Shown here piece after piece: positions 46,520-54,089 of a DNA stretch of 64,000 bases. Within the stretch, counting starts at the first letter, position 1. The number at the start of each line of letters is the position of its first letter. This DNA is from Candidatus Mnemosynella biddleae (lineage in GTDB: Archaea > Halobacteriota > Archaeoglobi > Mnemosynellales > Mnemosynellaceae), in assembly GCA_002011165.2 (NCBI GenBank), contig MTMI02000003.1, positions 248,001-312,000 on the forward strand, given 5' to 3'. The notes beneath the pieces are model-generated. The model saw only the letters and a program-made list of their open reading frames with translations, made no database searches and had not been told where the DNA came from. The position numbers and the translations under genes were made by a program.

Positions 46520-47011
46520 ATGAACCAAGATGATTCCTTTGAAAAATGGATGCAAGAATTCATGAATAAAGTTTTTACAATGTTTCCTGAGTTGGAGAGA
46601 GTTGTAAATGGAGAGGAATTCAGAGAAGTTGTAGAAAGATTAGAAAGTGGATTGCCTGCTGCGTTCTACATAAAAATCGGTCCAAATGGTCCAGAGATCA
46701 GACATTTTGATATGATCGAAGATTTTGAAGAGGATTTTGAAGACGAAGATCTTATGTTTCAAGTTTTTGAGGATGAAGATCAGATATTCGTTAGCATGGA
46801 GATAAACGAAGCGGAAAAGGAAGATATAGAAGTAAGAATAAGAGGGGATAGAATTCTGGAAATATTTATCGCAGAAGAGCTCGTGAAATCAATTGAACTT
46901 CCCGCACCGGTTAAAGAAGATAGTGTGAGAGCTTCCTATAAGAATGGAGTGCTCGATGTCATAATTGAAAAGGTTGAAGAGTTCAAGTTCAAAAAAGTGA
47001 AAATAGAGTGA
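46520..47011 (+). CDS. Hsp20/alpha-crystallin-like small heat-shock protein
   Basis: A protein of about 163 residues with an acidic N-terminal part rich in D/E/F and a C-terminal alpha-crystallin-like domain: DQIFVSMEINEAEKEDIEVRI, then LVKSIELPAPVKED and the diagnostic GVLDVIIEK loop. It should hold unfolded proteins in a refoldable state. The ATG at 46520 is preferred because a TATA-like CTTAATAAG lies about 30 bases upstream, at 46484-46492. The TTG at 46496 lies right after it. tRNA-Gly starts one base after the stop. Confidence 0.8.
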   Translation: MNQDDSFEKWMQEFMNKVFTMFPELERVVNGEEFREVVERLESGLPAAFYIKIGPNGPEIRHFDMIEDFEEDFEDEDLMFQVFEDEDQIFVSMEINEAEKEDIEVRIRGDRILEIFIAEELVKSIELPAPVKEDSVRASYKNGVLDVIIEKVEEFKFKKVKIE

Positions 47012-47012
47012 T

Positions 47013-47083
47013 GCGGCTGTAGTCTAGTGGCAGGACGGGGGCTTCCCAAGCCTCTGGCCCGGGTTCAAATCCCGGCAGCCGCA
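47013..47083 (+). tRNA. tRNA-Gly (anticodon CCC)
   Basis: A 71-base cloverleaf. The acceptor GCGGCTG pairs with CAGCCGC, with discriminator A. The anticodon arm is GGGGC-TTCCCAA-GCCTC, giving CCC after U33. The T arm is CCGGG-TTCAAAT-CCCGG. There is no intron or CCA. A minus-strand open frame from the adjacent island ends inside it. This is the left edge of the decayed accessory region and the likely integration site. Confidence 0.94.
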
Positions 47084-47407
47084 TCCTATTTCGTTATTTT
47101 CACTGCTGATATCGTTTTTCTTTCCTATTATAACTCCCTTTAATTCCTCGACGGTCATTTCAAGCCTTCTGAGTCTTTCTTCAATATCATTACTTACTGC
47201 ATAGTATGCACCAAAGTGAACACCTGGCATATAATCAACTTCTTTACCATCACTAAACCGTATCACAACCGTGTCCTCATCAACTCTCCAAATATGCGCC
47301 CACTTTCCAGCATAGTCTTTTAGTTCAACCGGCAATCTTACAATGGCTAAAACGGTACTTGGGTTAGTTTTTGCCCTTCCCACCTTTGTCCTTCCAACAT
47401 ATTTCAT
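47024..47407 (-). CDS. Small protein of unknown function ending within tRNA-Gly
   Basis: A protein of about 127 residues starting MKYVGRTKVGRAKTNPS; codons before this ATG extend to 47416. The middle, GKWAHIWRVDEDTVVIRFSDGKEV, is like small DNA-binding beta proteins (AbrB-like), followed by a helical EERLRRLEMTVEELK. The last about 20 residues are read antisense through the tRNA gene, which suggests that the natural C-terminus was replaced on integration. I do not recognise the family. Confidence 0.5.
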   Translation of the reverse strand: MKYVGRTKVGRAKTNPSTVLAIVRLPVELKDYAGKWAHIWRVDEDTVVIRFSDGKEVDYMPGVHFGAYYAVSNDIEERLRRLEMTVEELKGVIIGKKNDISSENNEIGCGCRDLNPGQRLGKPPSCH

Positions 47408-47528
47408 AGTATTCACTTAGTGTTTACAGCAAATAAAATCTTCTCTCCAACTCTTATCTGAAAAATAGAAGAAAAAAGAAAATCCTAATACTCTATCATT
47501 TCAACGGTTCTAACTCACTTTCTTATCT

Positions 47529-48193
47529 CTATCCACTCAAAGTTACTCCTTCAATAACACCATTCGCCACTGCTTCGTCAATATTTTCATCCAAAGGATA
47601 GTATCCATTATGTTTTATCAAATAAACAACGTTTCCAATTACACCAACAGTCCTATATGCACCACCAATACTGGAAATATCTCTTGAGTAACTGATATGA
47701 TCGGATTTTATGTCTAGATCTAACCTTTCGCAATCTCTAGTTTCTTCGTATTCACTTATTAAATTATCAAGTATCCTTTAAGTTGGCTATAGAACGCTGT
47801 AGCACTATCAGTAGTATTGAATTTAATTACTATGAGATGAACCGCTTCCCCTAAGATTAACCCTTCTCCAGAAGAAATCTCAACTATTCCACTTGGTCTC
47901 TCAATTTCTTGAACTCCAAATATTATTTGCTCGAATCCAAGCATTTTTAAGAACTCATCAAAAGTCTCATTTTCGTTAAATCTGAGCTTGTAATCTTTTG
48001 GTGTTTTAGATAAACCTTTCTTCACAAGATCGACAGCTGTTCCATGATATTCATAAGTTATAGGAGTTTCAGTTGTTGCTGTAATTTCGCCCCCTTTAGA
48101 GTCCCTAGGAGTTTCACTGCTAATACCTGCTAAAATAACTAAAATTAGGAAAGCCCCAATAACTCCAATTAAAATTTTTAGTTTCTTGCCCAT
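47529..48193 (-). pseudogene. Membrane-anchored protein of about 220 residues, broken by a frameshift
   Basis: The first frame (47759-48193) starts MGKKLKILIGVIGAFLILVIL, a signal anchor, then a Ser/Thr-rich linker and a small alpha/beta domain ending TATAFYSQLKG-like. After a one-base loss near 47770, coding sequence continues in another frame with ILDNLISEYEETRDCE through IGGAYRTVGVIGNVVYLIKH to a TAG at 47529. It has no recognised family. It is adjacent to and divergent from a winged-helix regulator, with which it may form a two-gene unit. Confidence 0.5.
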
Positions 48194-48206
48194 TTAACCT
48201 CCCCTT

Positions 48207-48236
48207 ATATATCTAATTATCCTGATATATCTAATT
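48207..48236. promoter_or_regulatory. Direct repeats between two divergent genes
   Basis: ATATATCTAATT occurs at 48207-48218 and exactly again at 48225-48236, an 18-base step. They lie between the start of the membrane-anchored gene (48193) and the winged-helix gene (48282). Such spacing suits a regulator bound to two successive faces. A minus-strand TATA box may overlap the first copy. Confidence 0.45.
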
Positions 48237-48281
48237 TTTATGTTATATAGTTTTTACGAAATATAATATCCATAATTTTTG

Positions 48282-48506
48282 ATGTCAATAATTAGCAAAA
48301 CTAAGCTCTCCATTCTCCAAGAACTCTCAAAAGAACCTCTTCATGGATATGCTCTCGCTAAAAAGCTCAACATTACAATTTCCTCCATTTATGCTCATCT
48401 CTCTGAACTTGAAGAAAGTGGATTTGTATCTCATAAATTCTCTCAGCGCCGTAAAATATTCTTTATCACCGAGAAAGGCAAAAAATTACTTGAATTATTG
48501 GATTAA
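48282..48506 (+). CDS. Winged-helix regulator, PadR/MarR-like
   Basis: This 74-residue protein consists almost entirely of one winged-helix DNA-binding domain: KLSILQELSKEPLHGYALAKKL, the recognition helix ITISSIYAHLSELEESGFV and a wing KFSQRRKIFFITEKGKKLLELL. PadR-type N-terminal features (LSKEPLHGYAL) are clear. No C-terminal ligand or dimer domain follows, so it is a minimal regulator, common on archaeal mobile elements. Start ATG at 48282 with a TTG one codon earlier; TATA-like TTATATAG lies at about 48243. Confidence 0.83.
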   Translation: MSIISKTKLSILQELSKEPLHGYALAKKLNITISSIYAHLSELEESGFVSHKFSQRRKIFFITEKGKKLLELLD

Positions 48507-48643
48507 CAAGGTTTTTTGCAACACATCAACAAAATATTTACTACTTTTACATTCTCAACCATTTTTTACCAGTTCTCCATTTTGTGTTGTGTAGTTTAGT
48601 TTTTGATATCTCCATAAAGAGTTGACTCCAATTCTCTTCCACT

Positions 48644-48977
48644 TCAAATTTCTTGATCTTGATAACTTCTCAAAAGTTCTTCTACTTCTCGTTTCCCCTC
48701 CTCGTATTCAGGATATAGATTCTTTACAATATCCCAGAATTTATCGCTGTGACTCCTCACAACTAGATGAGCAAGTTCATGCGCTATTACATACTTTTAA
48801 ACCTCTATCCGAGAGATTTCCTACCCTCCTACTGAAGTAAATTTTATTCCCCTTTATCAAAGCCAACCTATCTACATCCACTACATCAAAATCCAGTTTC
48901 CCGAAAATCTCTGCACTCTCACCATTTAACAACTCCTCAATTAATCTCTCAATTCTCTTTACAATTTCTTCAACCAT
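48644..48977 (-). pseudogene. DUF45/YgjP-like metallopeptidase remnant, frameshifted
   Basis: The first frame begins MVEEIVKRIERLIEELLNG and runs to SDRGLKVCNSA with a stop. A second frame continues with KYVIAHELAHLVVRSHSDKFWDIV to a TGA at 48644. HELAH is the zinc-peptidase motif, and the pattern matches DUF45, proteins often encoded next to type I restriction genes. One base is missing or extra near the LK-YVIA junction (about 48795). Length is close to a minimal family member, so only the frame is broken. Confidence 0.55.
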
Positions 48978-49188
48978 ACTCGTCCTCCAAGTTGAGCATG
49001 ATTTTTTTTTTTTCTTCTACTTCATCAAGCTCTTGGATTCCAAATTCTATCAGCTTCTCTCTTATTACTCTCCTTATCCTTCTTCGCCTCGCCTCTATCA
49101 GAAAATCCTCTTTATTAAGTAAGTTATTACTCCTCAATTTACCAATTATTTCCTCAGCAAGCTTCTTTGTTGCACCTCTCTGAAATCT
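48978..49188 (-). pseudogene. Coding remnant in frame after the HNH stop codon
   Basis: Directly after the HNH amber stop, and in the same frame, the DNA encodes RFQRGATKKLAEEIIGKLRS... LIEARRRRIRRVIREKLIEFGIQELDEVEE with protein-like composition. It runs into a 12-base A/T run (49002-49013). A shift there gives IMLNLEDEYG and a stop overlapping the ATG of the DUF45 frame. It may be the tail of an HsdR-like protein, or part of the HNH protein before a nonsense mutation. No own start is visible. Confidence 0.35.
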
Positions 49189-49623
49189 CTAGAACAAATC
49201 GAACCCAAATTCATCTTTTTTCTTCCTCTTCCTACCTCCTTTTTTCTTCTTTACACCTAATGGGTCTGAAATGTCAATTTTTGGCACATCTATAGCGAAC
49301 GGGTCTTTCTTTTTATTTCCCTGTGTTTTTTTAGGCAACATTCTTTTGTACTTTTTAGGGTCGATACCAAGTTTTTTCAGTTGCCTCTCAGTTAATAATC
49401 CTCTGTCATACTTTTTGTGACAGGTTGGACACATCGGAACTACTTGAGAGCCACCCTTAGAATGTGCTTTGATATGAGCTTTTTCCAGCACCCCAACACT
49501 TTTTTCACTCCTGCCACATATAACACACTTGTTTCCATGTAACTTCTTTATTGCTTCCCATTCTGTTTTGCTTATTCGTTGTCTTCTCTTTTTATCACCT
49601 ATATCTTCAAAAATGTCGAACAT
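49189..49623 (-). CDS. HNH endonuclease family protein
   Basis: This protein of about 144 residues has an HNH nuclease domain: CVICGRSEKSVGVLEKAHIKAHSKGGSQVVPMCPTCHKKYD holds two zinc CxxC pairs and catalytic His residues. The C-terminal half is Lys-rich and disordered, ending KKDEFGFDLF. It may act on phage DNA or in element mobility. The ATG at 49623 follows AAGGTGGT; an upstream start at 49653 has no such site. It ends in a TAG followed by in-frame coding-like sequence. Confidence 0.8.
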   Translation of the reverse strand: MFDIFEDIGDKKRRQRISKTEWEAIKKLHGNKCVICGRSEKSVGVLEKAHIKAHSKGGSQVVPMCPTCHKKYDRGLLTERQLKKLGIDPKKYKRMLPKKTQGNKKKDPFAIDVPKIDISDPLGVKKKKGGRKRKKKDEFGFDLF

Positions 49624-49653
49624 TATAACCACCTTGCTACAACATTTTTTCAT

Positions 49654-49818
49654 ATTATTTCACATTTATAACGATTCCTCTTTATTTGGAAAAAGATCTT
49701 TACTACTCATATACGATGATTGAGTTTGGTAACTGAGACACTCCTAAGCTTTTTGTCACTAGTAATTTGTTAAAACTACTATTATTGCCTTTTAAAGAGC
49801 ACAGAACATTTAAAATCT
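49654..49818. other. Short AT-rich intergenic spacer
   Basis: No good frame, tRNA or repeat was seen. It is very AT-rich, with a TATTATTTCACATTTATAA block that may hold the HNH promoter. Confidence 0.4.
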
Positions 49819-50175
49819 TCAATATACAAGAATCAACACTTGAGACACCCAAAAAACAAACGCAATAATTTTAATAATCCACCATATCAAAACAATTGAC
49901 TCTGTGTAATCTTTTAATGTATACTCTGAAATTCTCCCTCTTTCCTCCAAGTACTCCCAATAATCTCCAATAGCTCCAATAATGCTTTCTAAAAACCATA
50001 GAATTAAACCAATTGCAATACTCCAAATTGAAAACGCTCTTAATTCGTTTATTGTTATCCCTTTAGGTTCCAAGAAAAAGGATAGTATTAATGTAACACC
50101 ACCCAAATATAACACAAACCTGTACCAGTTCTTTATTGCAAAGTTTTCCAACAGACCAACTTTTACTTCAGTCAT
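49819..50175 (-). CDS. Small membrane protein, three helices, unknown function
   Basis: This 118-residue protein has hydrophobic segments at about 20-36 (FVLYLGGVTLILSFFL), 48-68 (FSIWSIAIGLILWFLESIIG) and 92-118 (VLIWWIIKIIAFVFWVSQVLIL). The loop after the second holds DYWEYLEERGR. There is no recognised family. It follows the next gene by 28 bases on the same strand. Small membrane proteins like this are common on archaeal mobile elements, where they may serve toxin, exclusion or phage functions, none of which can be shown here. Confidence 0.65.
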   Translation of the reverse strand: MTEVKVGLLENFAIKNWYRFVLYLGGVTLILSFFLEPKGITINELRAFSIWSIAIGLILWFLESIIGAIGDYWEYLEERGRISEYTLKDYTESIVLIWWIIKIIAFVFWVSQVLILVY

Positions 50176-50203
50176 ACTGCCATCCTCGTTAGTTCTTTAT
50201 ACT

Positions 50204-50449
50204 TTAGCAGTCATCCTCCAAGCCATATTTAAATGGTCTAATCAGTCTAAATTTTCCCTTCTCAACAAGTTCAAAAAGTTCAGTGTTTCCACCAGGATTT
50301 CCAACCCTATGCTTCCACAAAAAAGCATTATAAGTCCCTTCACGAAATCCGGGACAAGTTTCTCTGAATTCCCTCACAGTAAAGGGTTCATTTAATTTCC
50401 CTTCTTTTACTGCTTTAACTATTGCCCGATACATCCTATGGTTTGCCAT
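50204..50449 (-). CDS. Small conserved archaeal protein, winged-helix-like, unknown function
   Basis: An 81-residue protein: MANHRMYRAIVKAVKEGKL, NEPFTVREFRETCPGFREGTYNAFLWKHRVGNPGGNTELF and FRLIRPFKYGL. The order of helices and the KHRVGNPGGN turn look like a small DNA-binding domain of a type I recall from several hyperthermophilic archaea. GGTGGT lies five bases before the ATG at 50449. It may be a regulator of the neighbouring genes. Confidence 0.65.
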   Translation of the reverse strand: MANHRMYRAIVKAVKEGKLNEPFTVREFRETCPGFREGTYNAFLWKHRVGNPGGNTELFELVEKGKFRLIRPFKYGLEDDC

Positions 50450-50570
50450 CATAAACCACCATAGTTAATACTGGATTTGCCAATATATAAACGGAGTAGG
50501 GTAAATATACCTATAATGCACACTTACTTCTACATTGCTACCCATCTACTACACCACATTCTATTATCAC

Positions 50571-50960
50571 TCACTTAAAAGCAATCCCGTACTTCCCTCT
50601 ATCTTTCACCTTCACTCTCACGCTTTCTGCTCCTAAATCCAGAGCAGCTTTATAATCTATGAGCCATCTCTTTATCACGAACTGATCTGAGGTCTCGGCA
50701 GTCTCCTCTTTACCGTCAACCTCAAACTTTATTATCGCTTTATTCCCTTCAAAATCAATCTGCGTGATCTTTATTTCTTTGCCAATGTAATTCCTCAGAC
50801 TTTTCTTCGATCTAGGTTTCTTTCTAACAAACTCCTTTACTTCCGCACCGGTAACACTTTGCCCTTTAATAACATCCTTATATTTCTCCAAAACTTTCAT
50901 TCTCTCTTTAAGTAATTCTTCCAAGGACTTTTTCTCCTTCTTTTTTTCTTTCTCAGTCAT
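50571..50960 (-). CDS. Lysine-rich protein of unknown function
   Basis: A 129-residue protein. The N-terminal third is almost only K and E (MTEKEKKKEKKSLEELLK), likely a coiled coil or disordered tail. The C-terminal part reads SLRNYIGKEIKITQIDFEGNKAIIKFEVDGKEETAETSDQFVIKRWLIDY..., a small beta barrel resembling phage or plasmid proteins. No motif gives a function. A GGAGGTG-like site lies just before the ATG. Confidence 0.6.
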   Translation of the reverse strand: MTEKEKKKEKKSLEELLKERMKVLEKYKDVIKGQSVTGAEVKEFVRKKPRSKKSLRNYIGKEIKITQIDFEGNKAIIKFEVDGKEETAETSDQFVIKRWLIDYKAALDLGAESVRVKVKDRGKYGIAFK

Positions 50961-51008
50961 AATACACCTCCTTAAACCTCAATAAACTTGTACCTCTTTA
51001 ACATTTAT

Positions 51009-51376
51009 TTACCCAGTCCTTTTTCTTTTGAACATCTCTTTCTTCAATCTAGAGATCTCTCTACTCACATCGGATGTATAACTAATTCCTCCACCCAAAT
51101 ATTTGTTTATATACTCTATCACAACTTTAACCTGTTATTTCTTTATCCGTCATTCCTCCTTTATGTAAATTCTCAATTGCAATTCTATACTTATCCCTTT
51201 TACACAGATTCCCTGTTTTAATTCTCTCCGCTCTACGCTTTTCATGATGTCTCTTCATTCCCATACTAATTGCTAGCCCTTTGTCTTGTGAATTGTCGCC
51301 ATCCAAAAACTCATAATACTCAAAATCATACTTAGTTGCCTCTCCATTAATTATTTTCTTGATTAGTTCGATCTCA
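51009..51376 (-). pseudogene. Possible remnant of a broken gene
   Basis: Two minus-strand frames read like protein. One runs from DEIELIKKIINGEATKYDFE at 51376 down to KGGMTDKEITG and a stop at about 51140. The other continues with KVVIEYINKYLGGGISYTSDVSREISRLKK to a TAA at 51009. One base change near 51140 would join them. No start and no recognised domain; it may be the remains of an element-borne regulator or initiator. Confidence 0.3.
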
Positions 51377-52465
51377 TCATTTCCTTATGTATCCAGAAAT
51401 GGCTTGCAAAGTTCTATCAATTACAAAATAGTGGTACTTCGCAAGTTCTTTGCCAACTTTCCGGCGAATCTAAACATCTCTGCCTCTTCTCCAACTTTAA
51501 AAGAATTGCCCACAAAACTTCCACTTTTCATGACTATTATGACATCTATGTATGGTAGAGCATCACGTACAGTTTCCCACCTATGCACAACCAACCCAAA
51601 ATCCCTAGAACCCCTCCCAACTTCAAAAAGAATCGATGAACCCTTAGGAAATCCCCTCTGAAAGATCTCATCCAGAGATCTCGATCCGGATGAGAAATGA
51701 TTCTCATCCGGATCATCAAGAGGCTGAAACAGTCTAGGTTTTTCAGGAGGTTCGTATGAAAATGGTTCAAACACTCTGAAGATCCCATCCTTCAGAGTGA
51801 AGAGATATTCCGGTTGATCTATGGAGCATCCTCTGAGCTTCAAAATCCTCATCCTCCTGAGAACAGCATCATCAATGATCTCTCTCACAAGCTCGATAAC
51901 TCCATCAACAAGATACTCGCTTTCTGATGTTTCCTTTTTTTCGCTGATTAAAAATAAATAGAGATTAATTTCCTCTCGGATATCTTTATGAGATCTTCAA
52001 CAATTGGACTATCTATCGATTTTTCGACTGCTTCAATAGAATCTATAATTAGAAGAGGTTTTTCGTATTCTTTACAACTTTTCAACATTAGGAAAAGAGC
52101 TCTGAGGAATGAGGGTCTATCCTCGTACTCAATAGTTAGCATGAGATCAGAGACTTCCCATCCCCTTTGAGCAATTAACTTTCTGTCATCCACAAGATTC
52201 ATCTTTTTTGTTGCATCGAGTATATGAGTCTCTTCCAAAAATCTCGGACCCAAGGATGGAGTTTCAAAAGCCTCTGTGGAGAGATCCTAGTGGAGATATA
52301 GAGAACCTTCGTAAACTTGCTCATGAATTTCGCAAGTTCCAGTGCAAAGATTGTCTTACCAGTTCCGGGATCTCCTTTTATGAGGAGAGATAAACCTTCA
52401 TTCTCAATAAAATCGTGCAACATATCCCTAAAAGAGGGTGTAAAGAACTCAGAATTTTGCCTCAT
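51377..52465 (-). pseudogene. GvpD-like RecA/KaiC-family ATPase, broken by three frameshifts
   Basis: Three fragments join into one protein of about 360 residues. Fragment one (from ATG at 52465) has Walker A GDPGTGKT and ends LKLHPW. Fragment two continues GPRFLEETHILDATKKMN to LLIIDSIEAVEKS (Walker B-like). Fragment three holds SEYLVDGVIELVREIIDDAVLRRMRILKLRG and PEYLFTLKDGIFRVFEPF, as in GvpD and related ATPases. A last shift continues ELAKYHYFVIDRTLQAISGYIRK to the stop at 51377. The breaks lie near 52250, 51970 and 51445 and each fits a one-base loss. It lies next to TIP49, opposite strand. Confidence 0.65.
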
Positions 52466-52536
52466 TTCTAATCTCTTTTAACTCTCTTCTCATTTAAAAA
52501 CTTTAAAATTTTTCTGCGTAATATCACTTTCCAGTT

Positions 52537-52599
52537 TTGAAAAATTAATAAATTAATTCTGAGATCTTTGGGATGTAAAAGATCTCGGAGGGAGGGAAG
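52537..52599 (+). promoter_or_regulatory. TIP49 promoter with a palindrome at the expected transcription start
   Basis: A long AT block, AAAAATTAATAAATTAATT, at about 52539-52557 supplies a TATA box. A perfect 9-base-pair inverted repeat, GAGATCTTT (52561-52569) and AAAGATCTC (52578-52586), with an 8-base spacer, covers the expected start (near 52573). GGAGGGAGGG (52587-52596) is the ribosome site before the ATG at 52600. The palindrome could be an operator or an mRNA hairpin in front of the ribosome site. Confidence 0.5.
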
Positions 52600-53949
52600 A
52601 TGGCTTCCGAGATCCGAGAGATTACCCAGAGATTTGAGAGGATTGGAGCCCACTCTCACATCCGAGGTCTTGGACTTGATGAGAATCTCAGAGCCAAGGA
52701 AGTTGCAGATGGACTGGTTGGACAGAAAAAAGCTAGAGAGGCAGCTGGAGTAATTGTGAAATTGATAAAAGCTGGAAAGATGGCAGGAAGAGGAATTCTC
52801 ATTGCAGGACCTCCAGGAAGCGGAAAAACTGCGATCGCAGTTGCAATAAGTAAGGAGCTTGGAAAGGATATTCCCTTCGTTCAGGTCTCCGCAAGCGAAT
52901 TTTACAGTGCAGAAATGAAGAAAACTGAGGCGCTGATTCAATCAATGAGAAGAGCGATAGGTGTGAGGATAAAGGAGAGAAGAATCGTGCTTGAGGGAGA
53001 GGTTACAGCACTTGATTATAATATGGTTCCCAATCCCTACAATCCAACTCAGAGAATTCCAGAGTCTGCAAGTTTGACTCTCGCAACAAAGGATGAGAAG
53101 AGGACTTTCAGCGTAAGTGGAAGACTTGCAATACAATTTCTACAGCAAGGAATTGAAGTTGGAGACGTTATAATGATTGATAAAGAATCGGGAAGAGTTG
53201 CGATAATAGGAAAGAGCGAAAAAGCAACGAAGAAATATGATCTCGGAGGCGTTGAGACTGTTGAGATTCCATCGGGAAGTGTGGAGAGGGAGAGGGAGTT
53301 CACATACGTTGTCACGTTGAACGATCTTGATGAGGCGAACGCGAGAAGGGGATCCATCTTTAGCCTTTTTGGTTCGCAAACACGAGAAATAGACAATGAA
53401 GTCAGAGAGGCGGTGGACGAGCAGATTAAGAGATGGGTAGAAGAGGGTAGAGCTGAACTCATTCCGGGAGTCCTCTTTATAGATGAGACGCATCTTATGG
53501 ACATTGAACTTTTTGCCTTCATGAACAGAGCTATGGAATCGGAGATGGCCCCGATCATAATTCTGGCTTCAAACAGAGGAATTTCAAGAATTAGAGGAAC
53601 GGATATAGTTTCACCACATGGAATTCCAGTGGATCTTCTGGATAGGCTACTGATAATAATCACAGAGCCCTACAAGAGAGATGAGATAAAGAAGATTATA
53701 GAGATAAGAGCTGAAGAATCTGGAATAAAATTGAGCGAGGAGGCTAAAGAAAAACTAACACAACTTGGAGAAGAAAATAGCATGAGATACGCTACGCAAC
53801 TTCTTGCACCAGCTTTTGAATATGCAAAACTTCGAGGATCATATGAAGTGGAGGTAGAGGATATTGAGCGAGCTTCCAAGGTTTTCGTAGACGTAACGCA
53901 GAGTTCAGAATACCTGAGAGAGTGGGAAGAAAAGATGATAAAAGAATAA
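52600..53949 (+). CDS. TIP49/RuvBL-like AAA+ ATPase
   Basis: A 449-residue archaeal homologue of eukaryotic Pontin/Reptin. The N-terminal HSHIRGLGLDENLRAKEVADGLVGQKKAREAAG is diagnostic. Walker A is GPPGSGKT (about residue 71), Walker B is GVLFIDETHLMDIE. The RuvBL-specific insert domain lies between them (about 120-270), including an OB-fold part. Sensor 1 is in ASNRG and a C-terminal sensor 2 region in RYATQLLAPA. Archaea with this protein include Archaeoglobi. Its role in archaea is unclear; eukaryotic members act in chromatin and RNP assembly, including of box C/D and H/ACA particles. Confidence 0.92.
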   Translation: MASEIREITQRFERIGAHSHIRGLGLDENLRAKEVADGLVGQKKAREAAGVIVKLIKAGKMAGRGILIAGPPGSGKTAIAVAISKELGKDIPFVQVSASEFYSAEMKKTEALIQSMRRAIGVRIKERRIVLEGEVTALDYNMVPNPYNPTQRIPESASLTLATKDEKRTFSVSGRLAIQFLQQGIEVGDVIMIDKESGRVAIIGKSEKATKKYDLGGVETVEIPSGSVEREREFTYVVTLNDLDEANARRGSIFSLFGSQTREIDNEVREAVDEQIKRWVEEGRAELIPGVLFIDETHLMDIELFAFMNRAMESEMAPIIILASNRGISRIRGTDIVSPHGIPVDLLDRLLIIITEPYKRDEIKKIIEIRAEESGIKLSEEAKEKLTQLGEENSMRYATQLLAPAFEYAKLRGSYEVEVEDIERASKVFVDVTQSSEYLREWEEKMIKE

Positions 53950-54089
53950 ATACCTTTAATTTCTTTTTTTACATAGCTAAAATCTTTTATTTGAAGAAAG
54001 AATGGAGATCTACTTCTTCATCCATTTTTAGCGATAATCTTATTCTTCTGTTTTCCTCACTCTTTAAGAGGAGAGGGAAGTGGAAAAAG

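Noticed and set aside
48989..49191. HNH amber codon read through as pyrrolysine
   Set aside because: No pylS or other Pyl genes are seen, and nearby genes carry frameshifts, so a plain stop or mutation is simpler.
47084..52599. Second att copy of the tRNA-Gly 3' end
   Set aside because: No matching GGTTCAAATCCCGG-like sequence was seen on the plus or minus strand in this interval.
53922..54089. N-terminal extension of rimI
   Set aside because: The added residues are low-complexity and overlap the TIP49 end; the ribosome site is at 54071.
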